Shown: positions 12,801-22,424, counted from the first letter of the stretch. The stretch is 64,000 nucleotides of DNA from Hanleya hanleyi (GCA_036873755.1 JAVTVY010037249.1:1-64000), one strand, 5' to 3'. The notes: a model not told the origin generated them from the sequence alone. Numbers and translations: made by a program.

Positions 12801-13621
12801 ATCAGGTTAATTTTCATGTGAGGAAATATTAACTCAAAATTACCGCTGTAAGTATTAGTATTGGTGAATTTGTAAAGAATGTGGAAACGAAGAAATGATT
12901 AAATTTGTGCTGATCGGGTTGATTTTATTTCAGTTTAGTCGAAACATGGTCTGTTTTATTGTTATTCATTGAGGAAGATCCCTTTGTCCTCTGGGGTTTC
13001 CCCGTACTATGTGACGAGTTGTGTTGGCACGTGATATTCTCAAATAAGGTCCAAGATCAAGGCTTTTCCATGGTCGCCATATTTGCGAGAAAAATTCAGT
13101 CGCTGGAAAAATACCTCCATATTGAAAGGGTGCACTCTCATGTTATCAGACTTGTCACAGTTTGGAATTACGTGATCTGTATGCAGTAGGTACTGGTCTT
13201 TTGAATTGTCAAGGTGAGTGGGCATGCAAATTCTTTATTTTTTCAACTTGGCCATTTTTCCGGCTCATATTTTGATGGTGGTAGTTCGATTTGTGTTCAC
13301 TATGAAGGCCAACCGGACTACCAGGCTTGTCAGTAAACAACAGCAAATTAAAAAAGAAAGCCTGGTGTCACGTTATATTGGACTACAGTCAACCATGAAT
13401 TCATACCCGTGAAACAGTCTCGTGCTCGATTTGGCAGTTACTGATTGTAACGTCACTTATGGCTTCACACTCGCCTGTGTATGACTGAAACGTCTTAAAT
13501 TAACATTAATGTAAATAGGATATTTTCAAAACTATATGTATTGTACCTGATAACCTCCCCACACCAGTAGATATCTCTCCACACAAACACAGATGTGACC
13601 AATTCTTGCTGGAACATCCAT
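3745..13621 (-). CDS. Kelch-domain protein, KLHDC1/KLHDC2-like (six exons seen, 3' end off window)
   Basis: Six minus-strand exons join in phase: 13621-13547, 11586-11507, 9583-9332, 8678-8630, 5418-5338 and 3884-3745. All introns are GT-AG. Together they give 677 coding bases, about 225 residues, without a stop. Kelch blades are visible as LLVWGGYQ (exon 1), YLYVFGGH (exon 3), LYYFGGYGK (exon 4) and VYMFGGRHKTQRMADLHCLD (exon 6), each followed by a W-containing strand (ELWVYNTETKLW, DTDSWEWNN, PTLTW). The order and the RGWNNQ and RAAHA segments match KLHDC1/KLHDC2. Those proteins are beta-propeller substrate receptors of CUL2 ubiquitin ligases, and KLHDC2 reads C-terminal Gly-Gly degrons. 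The last blades and any C-terminal Cul2-box are missing because the gene continues left of base 1. Which paralogue (KLHDC1, 2 or another) is uncertain. The introns are packed with satellites and inverted-repeat transposons. Family assignment is by recognition of the repeat pattern, not by search. Confidence 0.87.
4010..4800. repeat. ~339-bp tandem repeat, ~2.3 units
   Basis: AAGGGGCATAACTCTGTAAA recurs at about 4063, 4402 and 4740, and the intervening sequence (GATAGGCGTCTGACTTAGCA, ACCGAACACAGATCTACAG, GAGTATTCCTTTGTT) repeats in register. Short minus-strand ORFs here are repeated reading frames, not proteins. It is within the intron between Kelch exons 5 and 6. Confidence 0.88.
4862..4940. 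repeat. GGACGTACGGACAGACGGACG run plus CCCCGAGGCC hairpin
   Basis: A short tandem GGACGTACGGACAGACGGAC element precedes an inverted repeat at 4910-4935 (CCCCGAGGCCA-AAAA-TGGCCGAGGGG). It resembles the tail of the repeat at 670-725, so it is probably the 3' end of the same dispersed family. Confidence 0.65.
5338..5418 (-). CDS. Kelch gene, exon 5
   Basis: Acceptor TTTCTTACAG/CCTGGG and donor TGCAAG/GTGTGT. The 81 bases read PGLIRGWNNQILIFDTDSWE then WNNPKCK, the RGWND-H-x-LDT strand of the family. Phase 0 at both ends. Directly joined to exon 4 it gives a slightly shorter loop than human KLHDC2, so a further small exon in the 3.2-kb intron to its right cannot be excluded. Confidence 0.83.
5785..6592. 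repeat. 31-32 bp minisatellite, ~24 units
   Basis: Direct repeats of GGGATTACTGCTGGATAGG-CAGTCCCATGT, variable in the AGTC-CAT/GTC segment, run with little interruption. The units are contiguous with no spacers and there are no associated cas-like genes, so this is a eukaryotic minisatellite and not a CRISPR. It sits in the Kelch intron between exons 4 and 5. Confidence 0.92.
6600..7445. repeat. diverged ~180-bp tandem repeat, ~4-5 units
   Basis: The blocks ACATCCTCTAATCAT-AGAAA, TGTGTACCAAGTTTCATAAT and CATCCAATGA-AGCTGACA recur near 6620, 6790, 6970, 7140 and 7335. Each is followed by a palindromic ACATGTACATGT motif. Units are diverged and of unequal length. Confidence 0.8.
7446..8629. 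other. no gene seen; low-complexity intron sequence
   Basis: Intron between Kelch exons 4 and 5. It holds C-rich and T-rich tracts around 7505-7575 and an A-rich AAAAAAATAAAAAAATAAA stretch near 8163-8185. No splice-bounded coding segment was recognised. Confidence 0.45.
8630..8678 (-). CDS. Kelch gene, exon 4 (49-bp micro-exon)
   Basis: Acceptor CTTTGCAG/TTTATA and donor TTACAA/GTATGT. One base completes the Ser codon left by exon 3, then LYYFGGYGKPLNGYLQ is read. The FGGYG turn follows the YKN of exon 3 exactly as in KLHDC2 (YKNKLIFFGGYG). At 49 bp it is too short for most ORF listings; the matching phases on both sides support it. Confidence 0.83.
9332..9583 (-). CDS. Kelch gene, exon 3 (blades 2-3)
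   Basis: Acceptor AATTCCAG/GCAAAT and donor AAAAATAG/GTATGT. The 252 bases are the longest exon. They contain PRGTSGASANFLNGYLYVFG, then GH, a VLKLDLKALKWDV strand and the SPRDKFASWTYKN segment typical of KLHDC-family blade 3. It begins by completing a Trp codon and ends phase 2, completed by exon 4. Confidence 0.9.
9690..10060. repeat. GTGA-led dispersed repeat (probable)
   Basis: It starts with (GTGA)n at 9690-9706, followed by AGGACTTTAAAGTCGC and a block typical of the GTGAGTGAGT-anchored interspersed repeats of molluscs. Overlapping ORFs on both strands here are chance readings. The identity is a resemblance from memory only, and no second copy was found in the window. Confidence 0.35.
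10643..11460. mobile_element. inverted-repeat transposon bounded by TTAA
   Basis: Left arm (10,643-10,950) and right arm (10,985-11,460) are reverse complements. Both ends read TTAAAGTGATC-TAAACCCTCAA, so the element is flanked by or ends in TTAA. The arms nearly meet, with a ~35-bp centre, making a fold-back structure without coding capacity. A piggyBac-like origin is possible from the TTAA ends but is not proven. It lies between Kelch exons 2 and 3. Confidence 0.8.
11165..11320. mobile_element. 156-bp MITE nested in the right arm of the TTAA element
   Basis: This segment has no counterpart in the opposite arm (near 10,775). It begins CAGCCCTGACAATTCA and ends TGAATTGGCAGGGCTG, a 16-bp terminal inverted repeat with one mismatch. 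It is flanked by ACAGAA (11,159-11,164) and ATAGAA (11,321-11,326), an imperfect 6-bp duplication. The undisturbed arm supplies the empty-site sequence CCATAGAATACC. Confidence 0.78.
11507..11586 (-). CDS. Kelch gene, exon 2
   Basis: Acceptor TTCAATAG/GATGAT and donor TTATG/GTGAAG. The 80 bases give DDEHGEYMDRYLTPEELW then VYNTETKLW, corresponding to the ...YLPREELWIYNMETGRW-type region between blades 1 and 2 of KLHDC2. It starts in phase 0 and ends with two bases of the Trp codon, completed by the G of exon 3. Confidence 0.85.
12394..13385. mobile_element. 992-bp fold-back transposon, ~400-bp TIRs, 9-bp TSD (MULE-like)
   Basis: The arms at 12,394-~12,797 and ~12,975-13,385 are near-identical inverted copies starting TAGTCCAGTATAACGTGACA. 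The element is bracketed by a perfect CAGTCAACC direct repeat (12,385-12,393 and 13,386-13,394). Long TIRs with a 9-bp target duplication are typical of non-autonomous Mutator-like elements. ORFs inside the arms are mirror images of each other and are not genes. The insertion is in the first Kelch intron. Confidence 0.88.
13547..13621 (-). CDS. Kelch gene, exon 1 with start codon
   Basis: The ATG is at 13619-13621, and an in-frame TAA sits four codons upstream, which fixes the start. It encodes 25 residues beginning MDVPARIGHICV and ending LLVWGGYQ, the first Kelch strand. The donor is CAG/GTACAA on the minus strand, phase 0. The sequence upstream (13622 onward) has no further coding signal, so this is the initiating exon and the promoter should lie to its right. 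Confidence 0.82.
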
Positions 13622-14210
13622 ATTCTCCTGTATTTATAATCCGATGAGAAACCACATAACACTGTCAGATGAGCTTTCTCTTGTCAAATCACACGAAACA
13701 GCCGTCAATCACTCTACAACATAGTCATTTACGACCAACTGAACAACAACAACAGCCTGTCCAGTCTGTCAGCTCATGAGCCAGGTCCGGTCAATGTTGC
13801 TGAACGTCGTTTTCGTCCATGTGCATGTTATTCGGATTTCTATCAAATAATAAACATGCCTTTCCTGGTTGTTGTTGTTGGTGATGGTCAATTCGAAAAG
13901 AACACAGTTAGTGCCCCCGAAATGAAAGTTTTGGAGTTAGATTCGGCTGTCAAATAACTCGAAAACATCACTGTATGTGTACGCGAGAAGTGATGACGAC
14001 ACAGCTTTGGGATCGGCTAGAAGCCGGTCACTTGGATCCTGACGTCATTAAAATCTGTGCACATCATATGAATATGCATGAGAACAACCAAGCTAGAACA
14101 ACATGTGCGCACTGTGACTCACAGTGTGAGGTGAACATGTGCTTTGCTTGAATATGTATGACGGGTTCAGCGTAAATCAATAAATCTGTAGTTTACTCAG
14201 AAAAGCGTCA
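13622..14210. other. 5' flank of the Kelch gene
   Basis: Presumed promoter and 5' UTR region of the minus-strand Kelch gene. No TATA box at a convincing distance was recognised. TGACGTCA-like motifs are present near 14,040. Nothing else was recognised. Confidence 0.35.
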
Positions 14211-14334
14211 TCACGTGGTTTCAACCGTGGGAATTACGAAAATGTATCCAAACAGGCATAGTTGGTTGCCAGATAACTTCAATTTAATGCCTTCCAGACG
14301 AGGATGGGTCAAATCATGGAGGTATTTATCATAT

Positions 14335-15405
14335 CTTATTATGAGGAATGAAATGACAGGCCTCTGGATTGAAATAACAGGCCTCATGATTGAAATGACA
14401 GGCCTGCCTTATATCCCCCGCTTTCTTGAAGTCTAGGCGACTACATGCTGGGCGGCAACGAGTGGCCCTAGCATGGTCAGACCGTCTGTTTGTACTAACA
14501 GGTCTCTCAGATAGAAATCTGTAAACGTGGAATTGGCACTCCAAGCACAGGATTGGGCAATGTCATCCAGCGATACGTTCTTCCATAAAGGCCATGATGT
14601 GGCGATGGCTCGTATTTCATGGGAAGATGCAGAGGCCAGCAGTGGGGGGCATCGAGGGCTAGTTCGTATGTCCATTTAATGATTTTGCTCAACCAAGAGG
14701 CCACCGTATTCTTGGTAATGTCTTGAGTAACCCTTGGGAGAAGAGAGAGCAGCAGTAGAGAACCTCTGATTGGATCGGTACGGTTGAGGTAGTGACGTAT
14801 TGCTCGTACTGGACACAGTAAGATGTCGTTATCAAGGCCCTGAACAAAATCTGATAATGCAGGGATGGAATACAGACGTTAGCATTATAGGTGTTGACGT
14901 ACAATCTCATTCTTGGATTCTGTACCACCATCATGATAATGAGAAATGAAATGACAGGCCTCTGCCTGATTGAAATGACAGGCACACCATGCCTAATAAT
15001 ATTTGATAGGATGTTAGGATGCATATAGTTCGGGAGGATGACGTCTCACTTTTGTGTGTCATCGTATTCTGAAAATCTAGGTTTTGTACACCATATGAGT
15101 AATTGAGGAATGAAATGACAGGCCACTGGATTGAAATGACAGGCCTGCCTTATGTGATAGGATGTTAGGATGGTCTCACTTTTGTGGTTATTATTCCTGG
15201 GTTGTACACCATATGATAATGAGGAATGAAATGACAGGCCTCTGGATTGAAATGACAGGCCTGCCTTATGTGATAGGATGTTAGGATGGTCTCACTTTTG
15301 TGGTTATTATTCCTAGGTTGTACACCATATGATAATGAGGAATGAAATGACAGGCCTCTGGATTGAAATGACAGGCCTCTGGATTGAAATGACAGACCTC
15401 TGGAT
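14335..15405. repeat. GAAATGACAGGCC minisatellite inside a DIRS relic
   Basis: Short 21-bp units (CTGGATTGAAATGACAGGCC) and longer ~110-bp units (TGATAGGATGTTAGGATGGT, GTTGTACACCATATGATAAT) recur around 14,340-14,410 and 14,935-15,405. The array interrupts the retroelement between RNase H and recombinase coding. In one minus-strand frame the short unit reads ACHFNPE repeats, an artefact of the repeat. The same family is inverted at 19,790-20,430. Confidence 0.85.
14433..14870 (-). pseudogene. DIRS-type tyrosine recombinase, C-terminal part
   Basis: Minus-strand frames give CPVRAIRHYLNRTDP (near 14,820-14,770), then HEIRAIATSWPLWKNVSLDD and NSTFTDFYLRD (14,620-14,510). HxxR followed by a late FYLRD tyrosine is the C-terminal catalytic signature of the tyrosine recombinase of DIRS retrotransposons, which integrates the circular cDNA. 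The reading is broken by a frame change near 14,675 and by an in-frame stop, and the N-terminal half is missing. It is the downstream part of the relic that continues to 17.2 kb. Confidence 0.75.
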
Positions 15406-16060
15406 GCAGTTGCCATTCGGTCTGTAGAACAGTGTCGGGGCGAGACAGGTGATCTGCTAATGCATTGAGCCGACCTGAAACATGACGAGCACGAATGTGG
15501 CAGTGATGTTGCAGAGCCCAGTCGAAGAGGGATCCAAACCAGACGGAATGTTGGATAGGATCCGGTGGTACCCATCTTGTTGATATGAGCAATGACGGTT
15601 GAATTGTCTGTTGCGATGAGAAGAGACGAATTCACCAGTAGATGACTCCAATGCTGGACTGCACAGATGACAACTTTCATTTCCCTGAGGTATATGAAGG
15701 GCATCCATTCGACAGCTCCGGATTCTGGGGGAGCTGATGGCTCCCCACCCCTCCGGCGCATCGGTGAGAATGGTTAGAGGAACCTCTTTACAAATCAGCA
15801 CTCCCGCAGTATTGAAATGACATGCCACCATAGTGGATGTGGATGTAGAGACGTCAATGAGGAACCTATGTTTGAGGAATGACATCTGAAGATACCCTGC
15901 AGGATGGTATTGCAGAGGCCGAACTTGGAGCTGACCATAGTGAGTGAGGTCTTGAGTGGATGTGAGTAGATTAAAAGACTCTGCCATTCAGGGAGGGGCT
16001 GTGAAGGCGAGGCCAAACAGACTCGAACCATCGTCTGATGCGGGTGAAAAGCCATGGGGC
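15400..16060 (-). pseudogene. DIRS RT C-terminus and RNase H, frameshifted
   Basis: The pieces read LTILTDAPEGWGAI (near 15,780), EWMPFIYLREMKVVICAVQH then LLIATDNSTVIAHINKMGTT (15,720-15,580), and HIRARHVSGRLNALADHLSR (near 15,500). This is the RNase H order of DIRS Pol: TDAS-GWGA, ELKAV, ATDN-TVV-INK, RHIPGRLN-LAD-LSR. The pieces lie in different frames, so the gene is dead. The catalytic palm of the reverse transcriptase, expected to the right, is absent; the gag ORF starts almost at once. Confidence 0.78.
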
Positions 16061-16182
16061 GATTATTGTTCCAAACGTATCTGAACGATAATTTGGAACT
16101 GGCAGCACTTTTTGTCTGGTGATTATGAGCTGGGATGGTTCATGATGATGAAGAAATATGCCAGGGTCTGCTGCATTAATAC

Positions 16183-17199
16183 CTAGTAATCCCTTACCTC
16201 TGGCGCCTCTACGACGTCGTCCACAGACTTGGCCAAGGGACGAAAATTATCAGAAGTAGTCTCCCGTAAGGTCGTCTTCTGAGCTGAACCTCGATTCCTC
16301 TGGTTAGATGCGGACGAGGCAGAAGCTGTGCGACGAGAAGCAGCGGCCAGAAGTCTAGACGTTCTCTCCTCCCGAATACCAGGCATGATGGATTGAATTG
16401 CGTTGTTAAACAGGAACTTGGAATTAAACGGCTGGGTGATCAAGGTGTTTTGGGCAGAAACCGGAACCTCGGGTTTGGTGTTACGTAAGACTGCCTTACG
16501 CTGAGATTGAAGAAGGGAAGCATATGCGAAAGCGGAAGCCTCGATCATATGACAATTTGACCTGTTCAGCGTATGAAAACATCCCCGTAGGTAGGCTTGA
16601 TGATCGGGAGACAGGAGAATGTCACCCTCAGGCTGACGGATAGAAGAATCAAACACCAGACGGGCTGGAACAGACAGGAACCAGTCGGTGTATGATGTAA
16701 TGCGCTGAATGGCGATGAACATCTCTTGAAGACGCTCCACTTCCTTAGTCGTAAGGGGGATGGCAGCTTTGGTAGTTTTCACAACTTGATCCAAATCCAA
16801 ATCCGGCATACGAGGCTTGACTGGAAGGACGCGGTCATGAATTCTATAAAAAGAGAACCTAGGCTTCTTAAACTTGTCACGGTCCAGTAGTTGACTGTCA
16901 AAGGTAGCCAATATGGTCGCCTACTCCGGAGACAGTGCACATGAAGATGGTGCTTTAGCTACAACTGGTACGGATGGAACGACAATAGAAGCCATAGACA
17001 CGGGCTCACGTCTAGACGTAGACGATGGACCAGTAGTAGTAGGTTCAGGCATCTCAGGAACAAGAGCCATGTCAGGAAATGGTAAATCTCCCACATTCGG
17101 TGATGATTTCCGTACATGATAGGAGGATGTCGACGAAGACCGACAATCAGGAGATACACTGTGAAGATCTCGAAGAGCAGAAGCGTTGGTAGACAACAA
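16183..17199 (-). pseudogene. DIRS gag-like ORF with one in-frame TAG
   Basis: Two minus-strand ORFs in the same frame (17,199-16,921 and 16,911-16,183, three codons apart) are separated by a TAG at 16,921-16,923. The second contains FKKPRFSFYRIHDRVLPV, TSYTDWFLSVPARLVFDSSI and a basic Ser/Arg-rich tail, the pattern of DIRS gag placed upstream of RT/RNase H. The N-terminal zinc knuckle is not present. As a structural protein of a retroelement it has no host role visible here. Confidence 0.6.
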
Positions 17200-17229
17200 C
17201 CGATCAAGTGGGTGGCATGGTCGAGCAAC

Positions 17230-17630
17230 GTTGATCTAGCCCAGTTTATAATAGACTCAAGACGTGGAGATGACTAACCGGCGTGTGAAAATGGATACGA
17301 CTTTTTCATCTACGAAACGTTGCTGGTGTGCGATGCTGAGATGTACTTTGTACTTTGAACCTGGTGAACAGTGTTGAATAATTAAAGGTGCTTTTAAACA
17401 GACGTAATCCAGAAGTTGAATTAGGAACTACATATATGGCCCTTGAGCCAGGCGATTGAAACTGTCAAATTAAAGCGTGATTCCATTGAAATATTCCATA
17501 ATCCAGAAATGGTTCAAAAGACAATATAGTATATCAGGTTTATGTTCTTCACATGTTCTATTCATGTCAATCTTAATCGTTGTATACTCTTCTGATTGTG
17601 ACTGGTCCATTCTTGAATACATGGGTTTAT
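17230..17630. other. no recognisable feature
   Basis: Between the DIRS relic and a PLE relic. It could be DIRS leader sequence, but no terminal repeat was recognised. Confidence 0.35.
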
Positions 17631-17634
17631 CTTA

Positions 17635-18990
17635 AGCGGAATTACACAAAAGAAACATGCTTGTATTCGACAAGCATGCGATATTGCTTTGTTTGAGTGG
17701 AGGTTGAATATATAATATGTAACGTCATTTGGGCTGCCTTAGTATACATATGCAGGTCCCACTGGAATATTACTGTCCAGAAAGGGATAGTTTACGATGT
17801 CGAAATTGTAATCATCTCTTTTGTCATAAAGTCAACGAGAGAGAATGCCCGCTTCATTTTTATATAGATATAGATCTAAATTTGATGTGCCTGTAGGGCT
17901 GTCTGTAGTGAAGGTGGATATATATCCTCCACTGCGTCATTTATATAGCGATTATCTACAGCGAGAAGATCGTCTATATATCGTTTGGTGAATGAGAAGG
18001 AACGGGCTTTGAATGGATCGGTTTTTGAAAGCGCCTGCATATAGTCATATTCATAAGAGAACAGATATAGGTCAGCCAACAGGGGTGCACAATTAGTGCC
18101 AATCGGAATACCTATATGCTGCTGATATATTGTGTTGCCAAATTTCACATAGATATTTTTAATGAGAAATTCAAGCAACTCTATAAACAAAGAAACATCC
18201 CATGAATGATATCTCTTGTATGTAGTAGAGCTAAAGAATGCTTTATGGCTTCCGACATTAATATATCTATGATCAGTTTTCTTGAACACAGATACTATTA
18301 ACGAACTTAGACGGTCCTAAGTCTTCATGAATTGAATACAGTATGAGAAATTATTGCTTGTCTGAAATATATGTACATTTAGCATCAATTATTCCTAATG
18401 ACATATTTTTTTAATTCCCTACATTTTCCCAGATTCTGAAAAATGGCGCAATATTTTCAATATTTTTACCTCCTGAGTCCCTTCAATTATTAAAGAACTT
18501 GGGGTTATTCTAGAAAGCTATGAATCTAATTTGTATGGTGATTTTCATTTTGGGAGTCCAGTATATTCAGGTATTCGTTATGATTGGTTAAGACAAAACC
18601 TCTATTTTCAAACTTTTTGTAAAAGATTGAAAAAATTTCTTCATTAAATGCAGTTTGGGAGTAATATACATATCTTGATGAAGTATGTCTTTTCTCAATT
18701 CTTTAACCACCAGTGTAATTTTACATATGAAAAATATTAATGTTGGACTAGAGAACTTACTCTGGACATGCTAGAACTTCCCCGAAAACTCACAACTGTC
18801 TTGGGGAAGAGTATTGTGTCAATATTCGGATTGTCAGAATTGTGGAGGTTAGCCTCGGAATGACTGTAGCGAAAGGTTTCTCGCCTCATTTATTGTAACG
18901 TATGTTCAATGCAGAAGGACTTCTTCTTTTCCTTCAATTTATTTTCTTGGATGAACTATATACTCCTTTCATCAGGATAATTGAGATGAA
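17635..18990 (-). pseudogene. decayed Penelope-like reverse transcriptase copy
   Basis: The minus strand aligns with the PLE at 56.3-59.1 kb. The 3' tail (TTAAGCGGAATTA-ACA) starts near 17,635. The RT segment with YQQHIGIPIGTNCAPLLADL and TKRYIDDLLAVDN is an open 137-codon piece (18,289-17,876). Strongly degenerate upstream coding can be followed to ~18,990 by short matches such as CTTGGGGAAGAGTA and TCCTTTCATCAGGA. There are multiple frameshifts and deletions. It is more diverged than the other copies, so it is older. Confidence 0.8.
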
Positions 18991-19785
18991 ACATCGTAGC
19001 CCAGTAGTTACTTGTTGGATGAAATATGTAAACCATAGCAGAAGAAGTGAATAAGTATGTTCAAATTGGTTCATTTGAACTCCTTCAAAAGACTGGTATG
19101 TACTGGTTGTCAATTTCTATTTCCCCATTGTATCTTCATTGGGAATTTTAACAATGGATTGGCCGAATATCTTGGCAAGTAGTACCATTTCTGGAAAGAA
19201 ATATCTTGATGACCAAAAATGGTATCTTGCACAACTGGACCCCAGGGCCTGTAACAAAATTTGGCCATGCACATGACAGTAAGAAATACATTCCAAGCAA
19301 GTGCTGCGATAACCATATGGATTTGCGAAAAGGACAGAAATGTGAATCCAACTAGACCAAGGGCCTGTGTCGCAAATTTAGAATTCCCGGTATCTTTAGA
19401 CAACCTTTTACAATGATTTGTAATACGACTCAACGGATACACATAGACAAAATTGATCTTTCGGATCTGTGCAGGGTGGCTCAGAGAAGAAAAAAAAGTA
19501 AGTGACGGGTCATCAGAGAACCTAAGCCAGCTCCAGAGGGTACAACTTTTAAAAATATGAAGAAGTAATCATCAAGCAGGTGCATTTAGTAATTAATGAT
19601 TTATCAACTTCTGTATTTCTAATCTGAACTTCCTCAATGTAAATAAACAGTACCTCCTGAAGTATAATCATGCCTTCATTCCTTGTTGGTATCAAATGGT
19701 TTGTCACATTTTGGCAAACCTACATGTGATATTCGTGGCTATTACAGAGGCCTTCATTCAATCCAACCTGTTTTTTGTCATTATC
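18991..19785. other. no gene seen
   Basis: A 110-codon minus ORF at 19,442-19,110 contains two imperfect copies of a short phrase (KFATQALGLVG and KFCYRPWGPVV), which suggests an internal DNA duplication more than a protein. Nothing else was recognised. Confidence 0.35.
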
Positions 19786-19789
19786 ATAT

Positions 19790-20430
19790 GGTGTACAACC
19801 TAGGAATAATGAGCACAAAAGTGACACCATCCTAACATCCTATCACATAAGGCAGGCCTGTCATTTCAATCATGAGGCCTGTCATGTCATTCCTCATTAT
19901 GATATGGTGTACAACCTAGGAATAATGAGCACAAAAGTGACACCATCCTAACATCCTATCACATATAAGGCATGGCCTGTCATTTCAGATCATGAGGCCT
20001 GTATTTCAATCCAGATGCCTGTCATTTCATTCCTCATTATCATATGGTTACAATTCCTAGGAATAATGACCACAAAAGTGACACCATCCTATCAGATATA
20101 AGGGGCATGTCATTTCAATATACTGAGGCCTGCCATTTCAATCCAGAGTCCTGTCATTTCATTCTCATTATTATGGTACGTACAACCTAGGAATAATGAC
20201 CACAAAAGTGAGACCATCCTAACATCGTATCAGATATAATGCAGGCCAGTCATTTCAATACTGAGGCCTGTCACTTCAATTATGATATGGTGTACAACCT
20301 AAGAATAATGAGCACAAAGAGGAGACCCTGTCCTAACATCTTGCCAGAATAAGGCAAACCTTCATACTGATGCCTGTCATTTCAATTCTGAGGCCTTATT
20401 TCAATCCCGAGGCCTTTGGATTCTTTTGGG
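19790..20430. repeat. GGCCTGTCATTTCAAT minisatellite, inverted relative to 14.3-15.4 kb
   Basis: Units of ~110-130 bp with GGTGTACAACCTAGGAATAA, CACAAAAGTGACACCATCCT, AACATCCTATCACATA and one to three GGCCTGTCATTTCAAT blocks, about five copies. It is the reverse complement of the array embedded in the DIRS relic. Confidence 0.88.
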
Positions 20431-20435
20431 TGCGA

Positions 20436-20530
20436 TACAATTTTTTCTTGAGTATATGTGTATATCGACCTGCATGTGCTTGCATTAAGTTTTTCTTGAG
20501 TAATATGTGTATATCGACCTGCACATACAT
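20436..20530. repeat. short tandem repeat
   Basis: Two copies of TTTTTCTTGAGTA-ATGTGT then ATATCGACCTGCA, spaced by about 53 bp. Confidence 0.7.
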
Positions 20531-21135
20531 CACGTTGAATTGTTCCGTATTGAATTGATTTTACTGACTGAGTCATCATACATCTCAAATACTAACATAA
20601 TGTGTACCACCTAATTGGATGTCCTCTGGTGGTTTTTGCCTTTGGCAGCCATTTGCTTGTTTTTCCTATTGGGTTATCTCCCTTTCCTATGTTAAGAGAT
20701 AGGGATTTCCTTTAAGCCTATCTAGCTGAGAATTTTGATAGACATTGTGATTATCTGTGAACAATGAATTTAGAATTTTTCACTTCAAAACTAGGGCTAT
20801 TCTCTAATTTCTGGGTTATCAAATTGAGCATAGTCCAATTAACGTTGTCTACAGCCAAAAAATGCACACCAACCTGTATATATTGCCAATTATGAATGCA
20901 ACAACATTCAAAATGTTAATTACTTTCATTTACCACCTGCGGACATCGTTAAAAGTGTGGTATAGATATTTTGTAAATCTTGAATTACGTAATGCCAGGG
21001 GTGTTTAGTACAGCAAAACAATATAACTCGAACTCGTCCAGCATGAAATCGTACATTCAGACGCTGTGACATTGCCCCGACTCTAGCATACTGTGATCAG
21101 CGGTCCTGGAATTATTGCCCCGCCGTTTCGCCACC
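20531..21135. other. no recognisable feature
   Basis: AT-rich spacer. No coding or repeat signal was recognised. Confidence 0.4.
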
Positions 21136-21139
21136 CATG

Positions 21140-21580
21140 TATCATAGTTCTCCTTCCCGCCACTCAGAGAAAATTCATAGCAAGTATCTTGATACATTTA
21201 TGCTGTATATCAAGTTTCATAAATGGTATCAGAGATATGCATCATTAAAGATTTTGCATGGATTAAAGATGGCCGCCAAGGATTTCACCAAATAAGGGAA
21301 ACTGGTTTGGTCATTCCTTTGAAGTTTCTTGATGCATCGATGATCTATACCAAGATTCACAATGAACAGCGAAATGGTACTCAAGATACACAACATTAAT
21401 GGTTTAGCATAAATTAAAGATGGCCACCAAAGTTTCCAACTGATCGTGTCCAGATTCAATGGCATTCTGGGTCACGAGCATATGGATGTGCACTGCAAGT
21501 TTGGTGTGCCTAGGGTGAGTCATTTTAAAGATATCTTGGCAACGAGAATCTGTGATGGTTTCGCATAAATTAAACATGGC
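21140..21580. repeat. second copy of the dispersed repeat at 1-745
   Basis: It shares the order CGCCACTCAGAG, TGATGCATCGATGAT, ATTAAAGATGGCC, CAGATTCAATGGCATTCTGG and GTTTGGTGTGCCTAGGGT with the left edge of the window, but lacks the ACGGACGG tail. No ORF of note. Confidence 0.72.
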
Positions 21581-21589
21581 CACTGGGTC

Positions 21590-22420
21590 ATGAGGTCACA
21601 AACTGTAACCGGAGTCATGGTAACCCGATTCACGCTATCCATCTCCCTGTTGCTATATAGGGGCATTCAAGTATTACGTACGCAGCGAGAGGGGAGGGGG
21701 GGGGGGTTAAAAATGTGGATTTTTTCCTATGTATGCTGGGTTAAATTTTGCATATAGTAGGGAGAAAGGGGGTGAAAAATTCAAAATTTTTGCGTAAGTA
21801 ATACTTAATTGGTCCCATATCAAGTTCAATTTGCATATATATTTTGCTATAGATGTACTTTGTTTAATCAATGTTTCAAAGAGAAATCTCATTTGAGCTA
21901 TAGTGGTCTGGGGGTCATGTCCTTTTTTTTAAACTAAACATGATAGAAAGCAGCATATTATCCAAATACATGTACATTTAGAATAATCATAAAGCTTTGT
22001 TCATATATTACTATTGTTGCATACTCTGTTTTGAGTAAAGTTTTGTCTCAACATTTAGCCCCGGACAAACTGTAACCGGAGTAACAGTAACCAGAGTCCT
22101 GCTATCTTCTTTAATTATTTCCCTGTTACTATTATATTTCAGGTTCAATATCGCACATTTTCGTATGGATGTACTTTGTTAAGAAAGTTCGATGAATTCT
22201 CTCAAATAAGTACTTGTACTATATAGAAACTCAAAGCACATTTCTGTTGCTCAATGTTATTGCATGAACATTGGGAAGGTATAACGAATGGGAAGTATTA
22301 GCATTTTCTGACAAGTTTATGTGCTTTTGTTGATAATTTGTGTTGAGCGTTATTTGGGAGTTCTGCTGAATGTGCACATATATGTGTACAATATAGGCAT
22401 TCATAGTGAGGATTGTTAGG
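21590..22420. other. no gene; poly-G and AT-rich spacer
   Basis: Contains a G-rich tract at 21,691-21,707. GTAACCGGAGT-A-GGTAAC phrases near 21,607 and 22,072 hint at another old duplication. No coding signal. Confidence 0.4.
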
Positions 22421-22424
22421 TTTG

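Noticed and set aside
12388..13412. Mirror-image ORFs with shared sequence on opposite strands
   Set aside because: They are generated by the two arms of the inverted-repeat transposon and have no family features.
19110..19442. 110-codon minus ORF with hydrophobic stretches as a membrane protein
   Set aside because: The frame contains an internal DNA duplication and no initiation, splice or family support.
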